Shown here: piece after piece, positions 16,653-23,686 of the stretch | Numbering within the stretch: the first letter of the stretch is position 1 | Layout: each line of letters starts with the position of its first letter | Source: Desulfovibrio sp. | GTDB lineage: Bacteria > Desulfobacterota > Desulfovibrionia > Desulfovibrionales > Desulfovibrionaceae | Assembly: GCA_031272715.1 (NCBI GenBank) | Contig: JAISTH010000083.1 | Coordinates: 1 to 64,000 of the forward strand | DNA: 64,000 bases | Reading direction: 5' to 3' | The notes under the pieces: generated by a model | Databases searched by the model: none | Told to the model about the DNA's origin: nothing | What the model saw: only the letters and a program-made list of their open reading frames with translations | Made by a program: the position numbers and the translations under genes

Positions 16653-17816
16653 TTAATATTGTTGTATCGACTTGTCGACTTCCCGCGCCCAGGCGTTCAC
16701 GCCCCCTTGAAGATTCAGCATTTTCCCCTCGTATCCGCACTCCTCCATGATCTGGATCGCGTAGGCGCTCCTCTGTCCTATCTTGCAGATGAACACCGCG
16801 TCCTTGGACGGATCGAGTTCGTCGCTGCGCCTCGCCAATTGGCCGATCGGGATGGAGATGGCGCCCGGGAAGGCGTAGAGGGCCTGTTCGTGGGGCTCCC
16901 GGATGTCGATGATCTGCAGGTCGTCCCCTTTGTCGATGCGCGCCTTGAGTTCCGCGGGGGTGATGTGCTCCACCGGGTACTCTTCCTTGGGCTTGACGCC
17001 GCAGAACTCCTCGTAGTCGATGAGTTCCGTGATGGTGGGATGGGATCCGCACAGGGGGCACTCGGGGTTCTTGTCGATGCGTATCTCCACGAAGCGCATG
17101 CGCCAGCCGTCCATGATCAGGAGACGCCCGGTGAGGGTCTCCCCTCCTCCCACGACGAGCTTGATCGCCTCGCAGGCCTGTATGCAGCCGATGATGCCCG
17201 GGAGCACGCCCATGACGCCCCCCTCCCCGCAGGACGGGACGAGGCCCGGAGGGGGCGGTTCGGGGAAGAGGCATCGCAGGCAGGGCCCGTTCTTCGCGTC
17301 GAAGACGCTCGCCTGGCCCTCGAACTGGAACACGGATCCGTAGACGACGGGCAGGCCCAGAAGGGCGCAGGCGTCGTTGAGAAGGTATCGCGTCGGGAAG
17401 TTGTCCGTGCCGTCCACGACGACGTCGTAGCCCTTGAGGATGTCCATGGCGTTCTGGCTGGTCAGCCGCTCGTTGTGCATGACGACGAGGGTCCGGGAGT
17501 TCAGGCGGTGGATGGCGTCCCGGGCGGAGGCGACCTTCGGCCGGTCGATGTCGTCCTCGGTGTGGATGACCTGTCGCTGCAGGTTCGACTCCTCCACGAG
17601 GTCGTAGTCCACGAGCCCGATGGTCCCGACGCCCGCGGCGGCGAGATAGAGGCCCACGGGGGCGCCGAGGCCTCCGGTTCCCACGATGAGGACGCGGGAG
17701 GCCTTGATGCGCTTCTGCCCCTCGACGCCGATCTCCGGGAGGAGCAGGTGGCGGCTGTAGCGGGAGAAGTCCCAGGTGGAGAGGCCGTTCAGGCGGTCGT
17801 CGGCGATGCGGCTCAT
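16653..17816 (-). CDS. MoeB/ThiF-type E1 adenylyltransferase-rhodanese fusion
   Basis: The protein has 387 aa. The N-terminal ThiF/MoeB domain (1-265) has the ATP-binding GTGGLGAPVGLYLAAAGVG, then DYDLVEESNLQRQ, DGTDNFPTRYLLND, and zinc-binding CxxC pairs (CLRC and CPLC). The C-terminal rhodanese domain (about 280-387) has the active-site loop FICKIGQRSAYA. Such proteins adenylate the C-terminal Gly-Gly of a MoaD/ThiS-like carrier and load it with sulfur from the rhodanese cysteine as a thiocarboxylate. The ATG overlaps the stop of the carrier gene (17813-17816), so carrier and E1 are made together. In this operon it probably serves Cys/Met synthesis, not molybdopterin. Confidence 0.9.
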   Translation of the reverse strand: MSRIADDRLNGLSTWDFSRYSRHLLLPEIGVEGQKRIKASRVLIVGTGGLGAPVGLYLAAAGVGTIGLVDYDLVEESNLQRQVIHTEDDIDRPKVASARDAIHRLNSRTLVVMHNERLTSQNAMDILKGYDVVVDGTDNFPTRYLLNDACALLGLPVVYGSVFQFEGQASVFDAKNGPCLRCLFPEPPPPGLVPSCGEGGVMGVLPGIIGCIQACEAIKLVVGGGETLTGRLLIMDGWRMRFVEIRIDKNPECPLCGSHPTITELIDYEEFCGVKPKEEYPVEHITPAELKARIDKGDDLQIIDIREPHEQALYAFPGAISIPIGQLARRSDELDPSKDAVFICKIGQRSAYAIQIMEECGYEGKMLNLQGGVNAWAREVDKSIQQY

Positions 17817-18094
17817 CGGGCGCCTCCCGCGATGGCGGGGACGAGCATGAGGCGCGCGCCGCTCTCCAGCGGCGTCTCCAGCCCCTTGAGGGACTTGATG
17901 TTCGCATCGCCCAGATAGACGTTCAGGAACGAGCGCAGCTTGCCCTCCTCGTCGTAGAGGTGCCGCCTGATGTCCGGGTAGGACGCCGCGAAGGCGGCCA
18001 GGGCCTCGCCGACGTCGCGACCCTCCACGGACACCTCCGAGCGGCCTTCGGTGAAGGTCCGCAGCGCGGTGGGGATGCGGATCGATGTCGCCAT
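17813..18094 (-). CDS. MoaD/ThiS-family sulfur carrier (CysO/HcyS-like), C-terminus GG-AR
   Basis: This 93-aa ubiquitin-fold carrier begins MATSIRIPTALRTFTEG and contains RSFLNVYLGDANIKSLKGLETPLESGA, as in the CysO branch. It ends LVPAIAGGAR, so two residues follow the Gly-Gly. The carrier must lose Ala-Arg before it can be adenylated and thiocarboxylated, and the JAMM peptidase encoded 17 bp upstream is the obvious processing enzyme. By analogy with CysO (Mycobacterium) and HcyS (Wolinella), the thiocarboxylate donates sulfur to cysteine or homocysteine synthesis. AAGGAG precedes the start, and the stop overlaps the E1 gene. Confidence 0.9.
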   Translation of the reverse strand: MATSIRIPTALRTFTEGRSEVSVEGRDVGEALAAFAASYPDIRRHLYDEEGKLRSFLNVYLGDANIKSLKGLETPLESGARLMLVPAIAGGAR

Positions 18095-18111
18095 GGTTGG
18101 TTCTCCTTCTG

Positions 18112-18528
18112 TTACAATATGCTTTCGGGGATGAAATCGCTACGGTCCGCTGCCAGTTCCCAGCTCGTGAGGTCCGTCGCCCGGCCGTCTTCGACGGCGA
18201 CGATGACGTAGGAGTAGCACGGGAGGGCCTGCGCCAGGTCGAAGTCCGACGGCCGCGCGGGATGGTCCGGATGGGAGTGGTAGAATCCCGTGACGTCGAG
18301 GCCCTGGGCGGCGGCGGCCCGTTCCGCCCGGAGGTAGTCGTCGGGGTCGATTTTGAATCGGCGGCGCATGTCCCCCTCGTCCCAGGCGTTCTCGGCGGGC
18401 AGGGCCGTCTCCGCGGTCCTGCCCCGGGCGTCGAGGCGCCCCAGCAGGAAGCCGCAGCACTCCTCGGGATACGCCGTCTCCCCGGCGGCGCGGACGGCGG
18501 CGATCACGTCCTCGTTCAGGGCGATCAT
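18112..18528 (-). CDS. JAMM/M67 metallopeptidase (Mec+/HcyD-like)
   Basis: This 138-aa zinc peptidase has the full JAMM signature: the upstream Glu in YPEECCGFLLG (about residue 22) and the metal site FYHSHPDHPARPSDFD (H-x-H-x7-S-x-x-D). Mec+ proteins release cysteine from CysO-Cys, and relatives trim extra residues after the carrier's Gly-Gly. Here the carrier ends GG-AR, so trimming, Cys release, or both fit. Its start codon overlaps the stop of the upstream synthase gene (ATGA, 18525-18528). The carrier gene starts 17 bp downstream. Confidence 0.92.
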   Translation of the reverse strand: MIALNEDVIAAVRAAGETAYPEECCGFLLGRLDARGRTAETALPAENAWDEGDMRRRFKIDPDDYLRAERAAAAQGLDVTGFYHSHPDHPARPSDFDLAQALPCYSYVIVAVEDGRATDLTSWELAADRSDFIPESIL

Positions 18529-19481
18529 GGCGCGGTCCTCCAGAAGTCGTCGGAGAGGTGCCGTTCGCCGCGGTCGCAGAGTATGGTCACGATCCGCGCG
18601 CCTTGGGGGAGGCTTCGGGCGAGGGTCAGCGCCCCGTGGACGTTGGCGCCGGAGCTGATCCCCACGAGGATGCCCTCCTCCCGGGCGAGTCTGCGGACCA
18701 TGGCGTAGGCGTCCTCGGTGGACACGGGGACGACGGCGTCGGCGAGGGTCTCGTCGTAGATGCCGGGCTTGATGGTGGAGGCCATGTGCTTCGTCCCCTC
18801 GATGCCGTGGAAGGGGGAGTCCGGCTGGACCGCGACGATGCCGATGCCGGGGTTCCGTTCCCTGAGGAATCGGGAGGTGCCCATGAAGGTGCCGGAGGTG
18901 CCCATGCCGGCGATGAAGTGGGTGAGGGGGCCGGCCTGGGCCAGTATCTCGGGCCCTGTGGTCTCGTAGTGGGCCCGGGGGTTCGCGGGGTTGTTGTACT
19001 GGTCCGGGTGGAAGTGGCGTTCGGGATCCGCCTCGGCGGCGGCCTTGGCCGCGAGGTAGGCCCCGTCCGAGCCCTCCAGCGGGTCCGTGGGGACGATCGC
19101 GGCTCCGTAGGCGAGGATCATGTCCCGGCGCTCCCTGCCGGCGTTGGCGGGCATGTAGAGGACGACGGCCCGGCCGAGGGCCGCGCCCATCATGGCGTAG
19201 GCGATGCCGGTGTTGCCGCTGGTGGCGTCGACGATGGTCCGGCCGGGAGGGAGCAGCCCCCTTGCGATGCCGTCCAGCAGCATGGCGCGGGCGGCGCGGT
19301 CCTTGACCGAGCCGCTGGGATTCAGGAACTCGGCCTTTGCAAGCAGGGTCCTGCCCGGCACGTCCCGGGATATCCTGTGGAGGGTCAGCAGGGGGGTGTT
19401 CCCGACGGCGTCCAGGATCTCCGGGATCGGGGCGTCGGGGGATGCGGGCTTGAACAGGGAGCGGACGGGTGCTTCGCTCAT
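18525..19481 (-). CDS. Cysteine synthase-family PLP enzyme (CysM/CysK-like)
   Basis: This 318-aa fold-type II PLP enzyme has the PLP lysine in NPSGSVKDRAARAMLLD (about residue 63), the substrate loop DATSGNTGIAYA, the phosphate-binding GMGTSGTFMG, and GISSGANVHGAL near the end. It makes cysteine from O-acetylserine or O-phosphoserine and a sulfur donor. Next to a CysO-like carrier and a Mec+-type peptidase, the donor is probably the carrier thiocarboxylate, as for mycobacterial CysM. This is inferred from neighbours, and free sulfide use is not excluded. The start at 19481 follows GGGGAGG. The upstream PLP gene ends 219 bp away, the widest gap in the operon, and that gap holds an imperfect 18-bp repeat. 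Confidence 0.9.
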   Translation of the reverse strand: MSEAPVRSLFKPASPDAPIPEILDAVGNTPLLTLHRISRDVPGRTLLAKAEFLNPSGSVKDRAARAMLLDGIARGLLPPGRTIVDATSGNTGIAYAMMGAALGRAVVLYMPANAGRERRDMILAYGAAIVPTDPLEGSDGAYLAAKAAAEADPERHFHPDQYNNPANPRAHYETTGPEILAQAGPLTHFIAGMGTSGTFMGTSRFLRERNPGIGIVAVQPDSPFHGIEGTKHMASTIKPGIYDETLADAVVPVSTEDAYAMVRRLAREEGILVGISSGANVHGALTLARSLPQGARIVTILCDRGERHLSDDFWRTAP

Positions 19482-19490
19482 GCCGCACCT

Positions 19491-19540
19491 CCCCTGCATG
19501 CCGCGCCTTCCCTGCGTGCCGCGCCTTTCCTGCGTGCAAT
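19491..19540 (-). repeat. Imperfect 18-bp tandem repeat upstream of the synthase gene
   Basis: Three imperfect copies of CCCTGCATGCCGCGCCTT (with G/A and C/T changes) lie immediately upstream of the synthase ribosome site. They may be simple slippage DNA in the wide intergenic gap. No protein-binding role can be claimed. Confidence 0.5.
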
Positions 19541-19700
19541 GGTCGCGGGATCCGGGCCGAGGCCCGCCCTTTTCGCGCCGGCGCCCGCAGGGGCCCGGCG
19601 AAGGAGTCTTGGCGGCGTTCCGGCGCCGCCGGCGTCTGCACCCATCGTCCCTCCCTTTTCTGAAGTCGCGGCCCTTTTCCGAAGTCGCGGTTCGCGGCCC

Positions 19701-20837
19701 TCAGTCCGCGAGCGCATCCTCGATGTCCGCCAGGATGTCCCCGGGCGCCTCGAGCCCCACGGAAAGCCGCACCAGTTCGTCCCCTATCCCCCGGGCCGCC
19801 CGGGCCTCCCGCGGCATGGAGGCGTGGGACATGGTGGCCGGATGGCACAGGATGGACTCCACCCCGCCGAGGCTGACGGACACCAGCGGCAGCCTCGCCC
19901 GGTCCAGCAATCGCTCCGCGAGGGCGGGCGTCTCGAGGTCGAAGGACAGGACCGCCCCGGGACCCGACGCCTGGCGCTCGTGCACGTCCCGTCCCGGATG
20001 GTCCGGGAGGCCTGGATGGTAGACGCGCCGCACCCTGGGATGGGCGGCGAGGCGCCGGGCGATCTCGGCGGCCCCCGCCTGGCAGGCGTCCATGCGCACT
20101 GCGAGGGTCTTCAGGCCCCGCAGGAGGAGCCAGCAGTCCTGGACGCCGAGGACGGCCCCGAAGGCGTTCTGGATGAACCGCATCCGCGCCGTGATCTCCT
20201 CGTCCCGGACGACGGCGATCCCGGCCAGCACGTCGCTGTGGCCTCCCAGGAACTTCGTGGCGCTGTGGACGACCACGTCGAAGCCGAAGTCCAGGGGCCG
20301 CTGCAGGTAGGGGGTGGCGAAGGTGTTGTCCGCGATGGACAGCAGCCCCCGGCTGCGGGCGATGGACGCCATGAGGGGGAGGTCCGTGATCCCGAGGTGG
20401 GGATTTGAGGGGGTCTCGACGAAAATGGCCCGGGTGGCGGGCCGGATGGCGGCCTGGACGGCGTCCGGGGAGGATGTGTCCACGAAGGTGGTGGCGAGGC
20501 CCCAGCGGGAGAAGAGGGTGGTGAGCACCCGGAAGGAGCCGCCGTAGAGGTCCCGGCCGGCCACCACGTGGTCCCCGGGGGAGAGGAGGAGCAGCGTCGA
20601 GGAGACGGCGGCCATGCCTGAGGCGAAGGCGAGGGCGGCGGCGCCGTTCTCGAGATCCGCCATGGCGGCCTCCAGGGCGTCCCGGGTGGGGTTGCCGCTG
20701 CGGGTGTAGTCGTGGCGGCCCTGGGAGAGGATGCGACGCTGGTCGAAGGTCGAGGCGAGGTAGATCGGGACGCTGGAGGCTCCGGTGTAGGGATCCCTGT
20801 CCTGTCCGGCGTGGACGATGCGGCTTCTGATGTCCAT
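19701..20837 (-). CDS. Cys/Met-metabolism PLP enzyme (cystathionine gamma-synthase/lyase family), second copy
   Basis: This 378-aa protein has the PLP lysine in VVVHSATKFLGGHSDVLAG (about residue 190), YTRSGNPTRDALEAAMADLE, and DLYGGSFRVL. It belongs to the MetB/MetC/CGL family. The C-terminal ESILCHPATMSHASMP is typical of synthases and lyases acting on cystathionine. Whether it makes or cleaves cystathionine cannot be decided by eye. The ATG at 20837 is preferred because CAAGGACC precedes it; a GTG at 20858 overlapping the upstream stop is the alternative (adding 7 residues). Confidence 0.85.
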   Translation of the reverse strand: MDIRSRIVHAGQDRDPYTGASSVPIYLASTFDQRRILSQGRHDYTRSGNPTRDALEAAMADLENGAAALAFASGMAAVSSTLLLLSPGDHVVAGRDLYGGSFRVLTTLFSRWGLATTFVDTSSPDAVQAAIRPATRAIFVETPSNPHLGITDLPLMASIARSRGLLSIADNTFATPYLQRPLDFGFDVVVHSATKFLGGHSDVLAGIAVVRDEEITARMRFIQNAFGAVLGVQDCWLLLRGLKTLAVRMDACQAGAAEIARRLAAHPRVRRVYHPGLPDHPGRDVHERQASGPGAVLSFDLETPALAERLLDRARLPLVSVSLGGVESILCHPATMSHASMPREARAARGIGDELVRLSVGLEAPGDILADIEDALAD

Positions 20838-20854
20838 GGAGGTCCTTGGGGATG

Positions 20855-21994
20855 TCACGCGCGCAGCGCCGCGTCGAGGTCGTCCACGAGGTCCGCGGGA
20901 TCCTCGAGGCCGATGGAGAGCCGCACGAGTCGGTCGGTCAGGCCGATGCGCTCGCGGATGGCCGGGTCGATGTCCGCATGGGTCTGGACGAGGGGGTAGG
21001 TGACGAGGGATTCCGTGGCGCCGAGGCTCTCGGCGAAGAGGAAGACGCGCACCGAGGCGAGGAGCCGCTCCACGGCCCCGGGGGATTCCAGCTCGAAGGA
21101 GATCACGCCGCCGAAGACGCCCGACTGGCGCTTCAGGGCCTCGTGGCCGGGGTCGGAGGGGAGTCCCGGATAGCGCAGGTTGGAGACCCTGGGGTGGCCC
21201 TCCAGGAACCGGGCGACGGCGAGGGCGTTGGCCTCGTGCCGCGCGAGGCGCAGGGGCAGGGTCTTGAGGCTGCGAAGCAGCAGCCAGGACTCGAAGGGGC
21301 CGAGGATGGCCCCGGCGGCGTTCTGTATGTAGGCGATGCGGTCCGCGAGTTCCCGGGTCCGGGAGACGACGGCCCCCGCGATGAGGTCGTTGTGGCCGCC
21401 GAGGTACTTCGTCGCGCTGTAGAGGGAGATGTCCGCCCCGAAGTCCAGCGGGCGCAGGGCGGCCGCCGTCAGGAAGGTGTTGTCGACGACCAGGAGCGCC
21501 TCCCGTTCCCGGGCGAGAGCGGCGAGTCCGGCCAGGTCCGCCACCTTGAGCAGGGGGTTCGTGGGGATCTCCACGAAGAGTCCCCGGGCCTGCGGGGCGG
21601 CGAGGCCCTCGGCGACGGCGCCTGCGTCCGTGGTGTCCACGTACCGGAAATCCAGCCCCATGGTCCTGCCGAAGCGTTCGAAGAGCCGGAAGGTGCCGCC
21701 GTACATGTCTTCCGTGACGACGATGGCGTCCCCGGGACGGAAGAGCCGCATGACGGCGTCCACGGCCGCGAGGCCCGACCCGAAGGCCGCCGCCCCGGCC
21801 GCCCCTTCCAGGCGCGCGAGGGTCTGCTCGAGAGCCTGGCGGGTCGGGTTGCCGGTGCGGGAGTAGTCGAAGCCCGTGCTTTGTCCGAGGCCCGGGTGCT
21901 GGAACGCCGCGGAGGGGCAGATGTGGGGGGATATGGCGCCGGTGGCCGGATCCCTGCGCGCCCCTGCCTGGGCAAGTATGGTGTCTCGTCGCAT
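20855..21994 (-). CDS. Cys/Met-metabolism PLP enzyme (cystathionine gamma-synthase/lyase family), first copy
   Basis: This 379-aa enzyme of the MetB/MetC/CGL family has FDYSRTGNPTRQALEQ, the PLP lysine in LYSATKYLGGHNDLIAG, and ESLVTYPLVQTHADI. It is about 45% alike by eye to the next gene, and the two may split synthase and lyase roles of transsulfuration. The start ATG at 21994 gives the family's usual N-terminus (MRRDTILAQAG), but its ribosome site is poor; a GTG at 22048 would add 18 residues. It lies between metY and the second copy, all in the same direction. Confidence 0.83.
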   Translation of the reverse strand: MRRDTILAQAGARRDPATGAISPHICPSAAFQHPGLGQSTGFDYSRTGNPTRQALEQTLARLEGAAGAAAFGSGLAAVDAVMRLFRPGDAIVVTEDMYGGTFRLFERFGRTMGLDFRYVDTTDAGAVAEGLAAPQARGLFVEIPTNPLLKVADLAGLAALAREREALLVVDNTFLTAAALRPLDFGADISLYSATKYLGGHNDLIAGAVVSRTRELADRIAYIQNAAGAILGPFESWLLLRSLKTLPLRLARHEANALAVARFLEGHPRVSNLRYPGLPSDPGHEALKRQSGVFGGVISFELESPGAVERLLASVRVFLFAESLGATESLVTYPLVQTHADIDPAIRERIGLTDRLVRLSIGLEDPADLVDDLDAALRA

Positions 21995-22090
21995 GCGCCC
22001 GTCCGGGAGGGGAGAGGTTTCATGCCATGGCCGGGGCCGGGCCGGCACGCCGGGGCCCGGCGATGCGCGGACCCCGGCCGTGCGGCGGGC

Positions 22091-23383
22091 CTAGGTCTTC
22101 GCGAAGGCCTGCTCTATGTCGTCGATGAGATCCTTCACGTTCTCGGTGCCGATGGAGAAGCGCACCGTCTCGGGGAAGATCCCCTGCTCCGCCAGTTCCT
22201 CCGGGGAGAGCTGGGAATGTGTGGTGCTGGCCGGGTGGATCACCAGGGACTTCACGTCGGCGACGTTCGCCAGCAGGGAGAAGATCTCCATGCCGTCCAC
22301 GAAGCGCCGGGCCGCCTCGAACCCGCCCTTGACCTCGAAGGTGAAGATGGAGCCGGCGCCGTCGGGGAAGTACTTTTTGTAGAGCTCGTGGCTGGGCTCC
22401 TCGGGCAGGCAGGGGTGATGGACCCTGGCCACCTTGGGGTGCCCCTTCAGGTGCTCCACGATCTTCAGGGCGTTGGAGACGTGCCGTTCCACCCGCAGGG
22501 AGAGGGTCTCCACCCCCTGGAGCAGCAGGAAGGCGTTGAAGGGGGAGATGCAGGCCCCCATGTCCCTGAGCAGGATCGCCCGTATCTTGACGACGAAGGC
22601 GGCCGGCCCCACGGCCTCGGTGAAGGAGATGCCGTGGTAGCTGGGGTTGGGGCCGCAGACGGACTCGAACTTCCCGCTGGCCTTCCAGTCGAACTTCCCG
22701 CCGTCCACGATGATCCCTCCCAGGGACGTGCCGTGGCCGCCGATGAACTTCGTGGCGGAGTGCACCACGATGTCGGCGCCGTGGTCGAGGGTGCGCAGGA
22801 GGTTCGGGGGGGTGAAGGTGGCGTCCACCACGAGGGGGATTTTGTTGGCGTGGGCGAGGTCCGCCAGCGCCTCGATGTCCACGACGTTGGAGTGGGGGTT
22901 GCCCATGGTCTCGATGAGGATGGCCTTGGTGTTGGGGCGGATGGCCTTGGCGAAGCCGTCCTTCTCGTAGGGGTCCACGAAGGTGGTGTCGATGCCGTAG
23001 AGGGGCAGGGTGTGTTCCAGCAGGTTGTAGGTGCCCCCGTAGATGGTCTTTTCGGAGACGATGTGGTCGCCCTTCTGGGCCAGCGTCATGAAGGTGTAGG
23101 TCAGGGCGGCGGCCCCGGAGGCCACGGCCAGCGCCGCCACGCCCCCTTCGAGGGAGGCCATGCGGCGTTCGAGGACGTCCTGGGTGGAGTTGGTGAGGCG
23201 GCCGTAGATGTTGCCGGGGTCCCGCAGTCCGAAGCGGGCCGCGGCGTGGTCGCAGTTGTGGAAGACGTACGAGGTGGTCTGGTAGATGGGCACGGCCCGG
23301 GCGTCGCTGGCGGGGTCGGGGGTTTCCTGGCCCACGTGGATCTGCCTGGTCTCGAAGGCCCATTTCGAAGTGTCTACGGACAT
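22091..23383 (-). CDS. metY: O-acetylhomoserine sulfhydrylase
   Basis: This 430-aa protein is typical of MetY in length and sequence. It begins KWAFETRQIHVGQETPDPAS, followed by PIYQTTSYVFHNCDHAAARF and YGRLTNSTQDVLERRMASLEGG. The PLP lysine lies in VVHSATKFIGGHGTSLGG, and the C-terminus reads VIHPASTTHSQLS. It makes homocysteine from O-acetylhomoserine and sulfide or a protein thiocarboxylate. In Wolinella, MetY works with a MoaD-like HcyS carrier and a JAMM peptidase, the same partners encoded downstream here. The start follows AGGAGGGACGAC. It is the first gene of the operon, behind a good promoter. Confidence 0.95.
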   Translation of the reverse strand: MSVDTSKWAFETRQIHVGQETPDPASDARAVPIYQTTSYVFHNCDHAAARFGLRDPGNIYGRLTNSTQDVLERRMASLEGGVAALAVASGAAALTYTFMTLAQKGDHIVSEKTIYGGTYNLLEHTLPLYGIDTTFVDPYEKDGFAKAIRPNTKAILIETMGNPHSNVVDIEALADLAHANKIPLVVDATFTPPNLLRTLDHGADIVVHSATKFIGGHGTSLGGIIVDGGKFDWKASGKFESVCGPNPSYHGISFTEAVGPAAFVVKIRAILLRDMGACISPFNAFLLLQGVETLSLRVERHVSNALKIVEHLKGHPKVARVHHPCLPEEPSHELYKKYFPDGAGSIFTFEVKGGFEAARRFVDGMEIFSLLANVADVKSLVIHPASTTHSQLSPEELAEQGIFPETVRFSIGTENVKDLIDDIEQAFAKT

Positions 23384-23520
23384 GTCGTCCCTCCTGGTCG
23401 TTGGGCGCCCCCCTTTGCGGACGGGACGCATGCGCACGAGCGCGCGTGTTTCGTCGTCGCCGCCCTCCAGGATGGAGTCGCGGTGTCTCCCTAACAAAGA
23501 CGACTAAGCCGATGGGATTT

Positions 23521-23549
23521 GTGATAATAAAAGCCGCGGACGCTGTCAA
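23521..23549 (-). promoter_or_regulatory. Sigma-70 promoter of the sulfur/encapsulin operon
   Basis: On the minus strand TTGACA (23544-23549) and TATCAC (23521-23526) are 17 bp apart. They lie about 140 bp upstream of the metY start in an unusually AT-rich patch. The leader between promoter and start (roughly 23384-23514) shows no riboswitch I recognise. Confidence 0.65.
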
Positions 23550-23686
23550 GGGGAACGGGAAAATTCCCGGGAACGCCTTGGGGCGGCCGTGGAGGCGGCC
23601 CTGAGGGAACCTCCCGGCATGGGGTCCGGAGCGCGGTCGGAGGGGGGCGGGGGGTGCGGTCGCCGGGGCCGGGGGCCTTCGGGACG

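Noticed and set aside
23384-23514. SAM riboswitch in the metY leader
   Set aside because: The position is right, but the leader lacks the conserved core and stem arrangement of SAM riboswitch classes as far as I can tell by eye.
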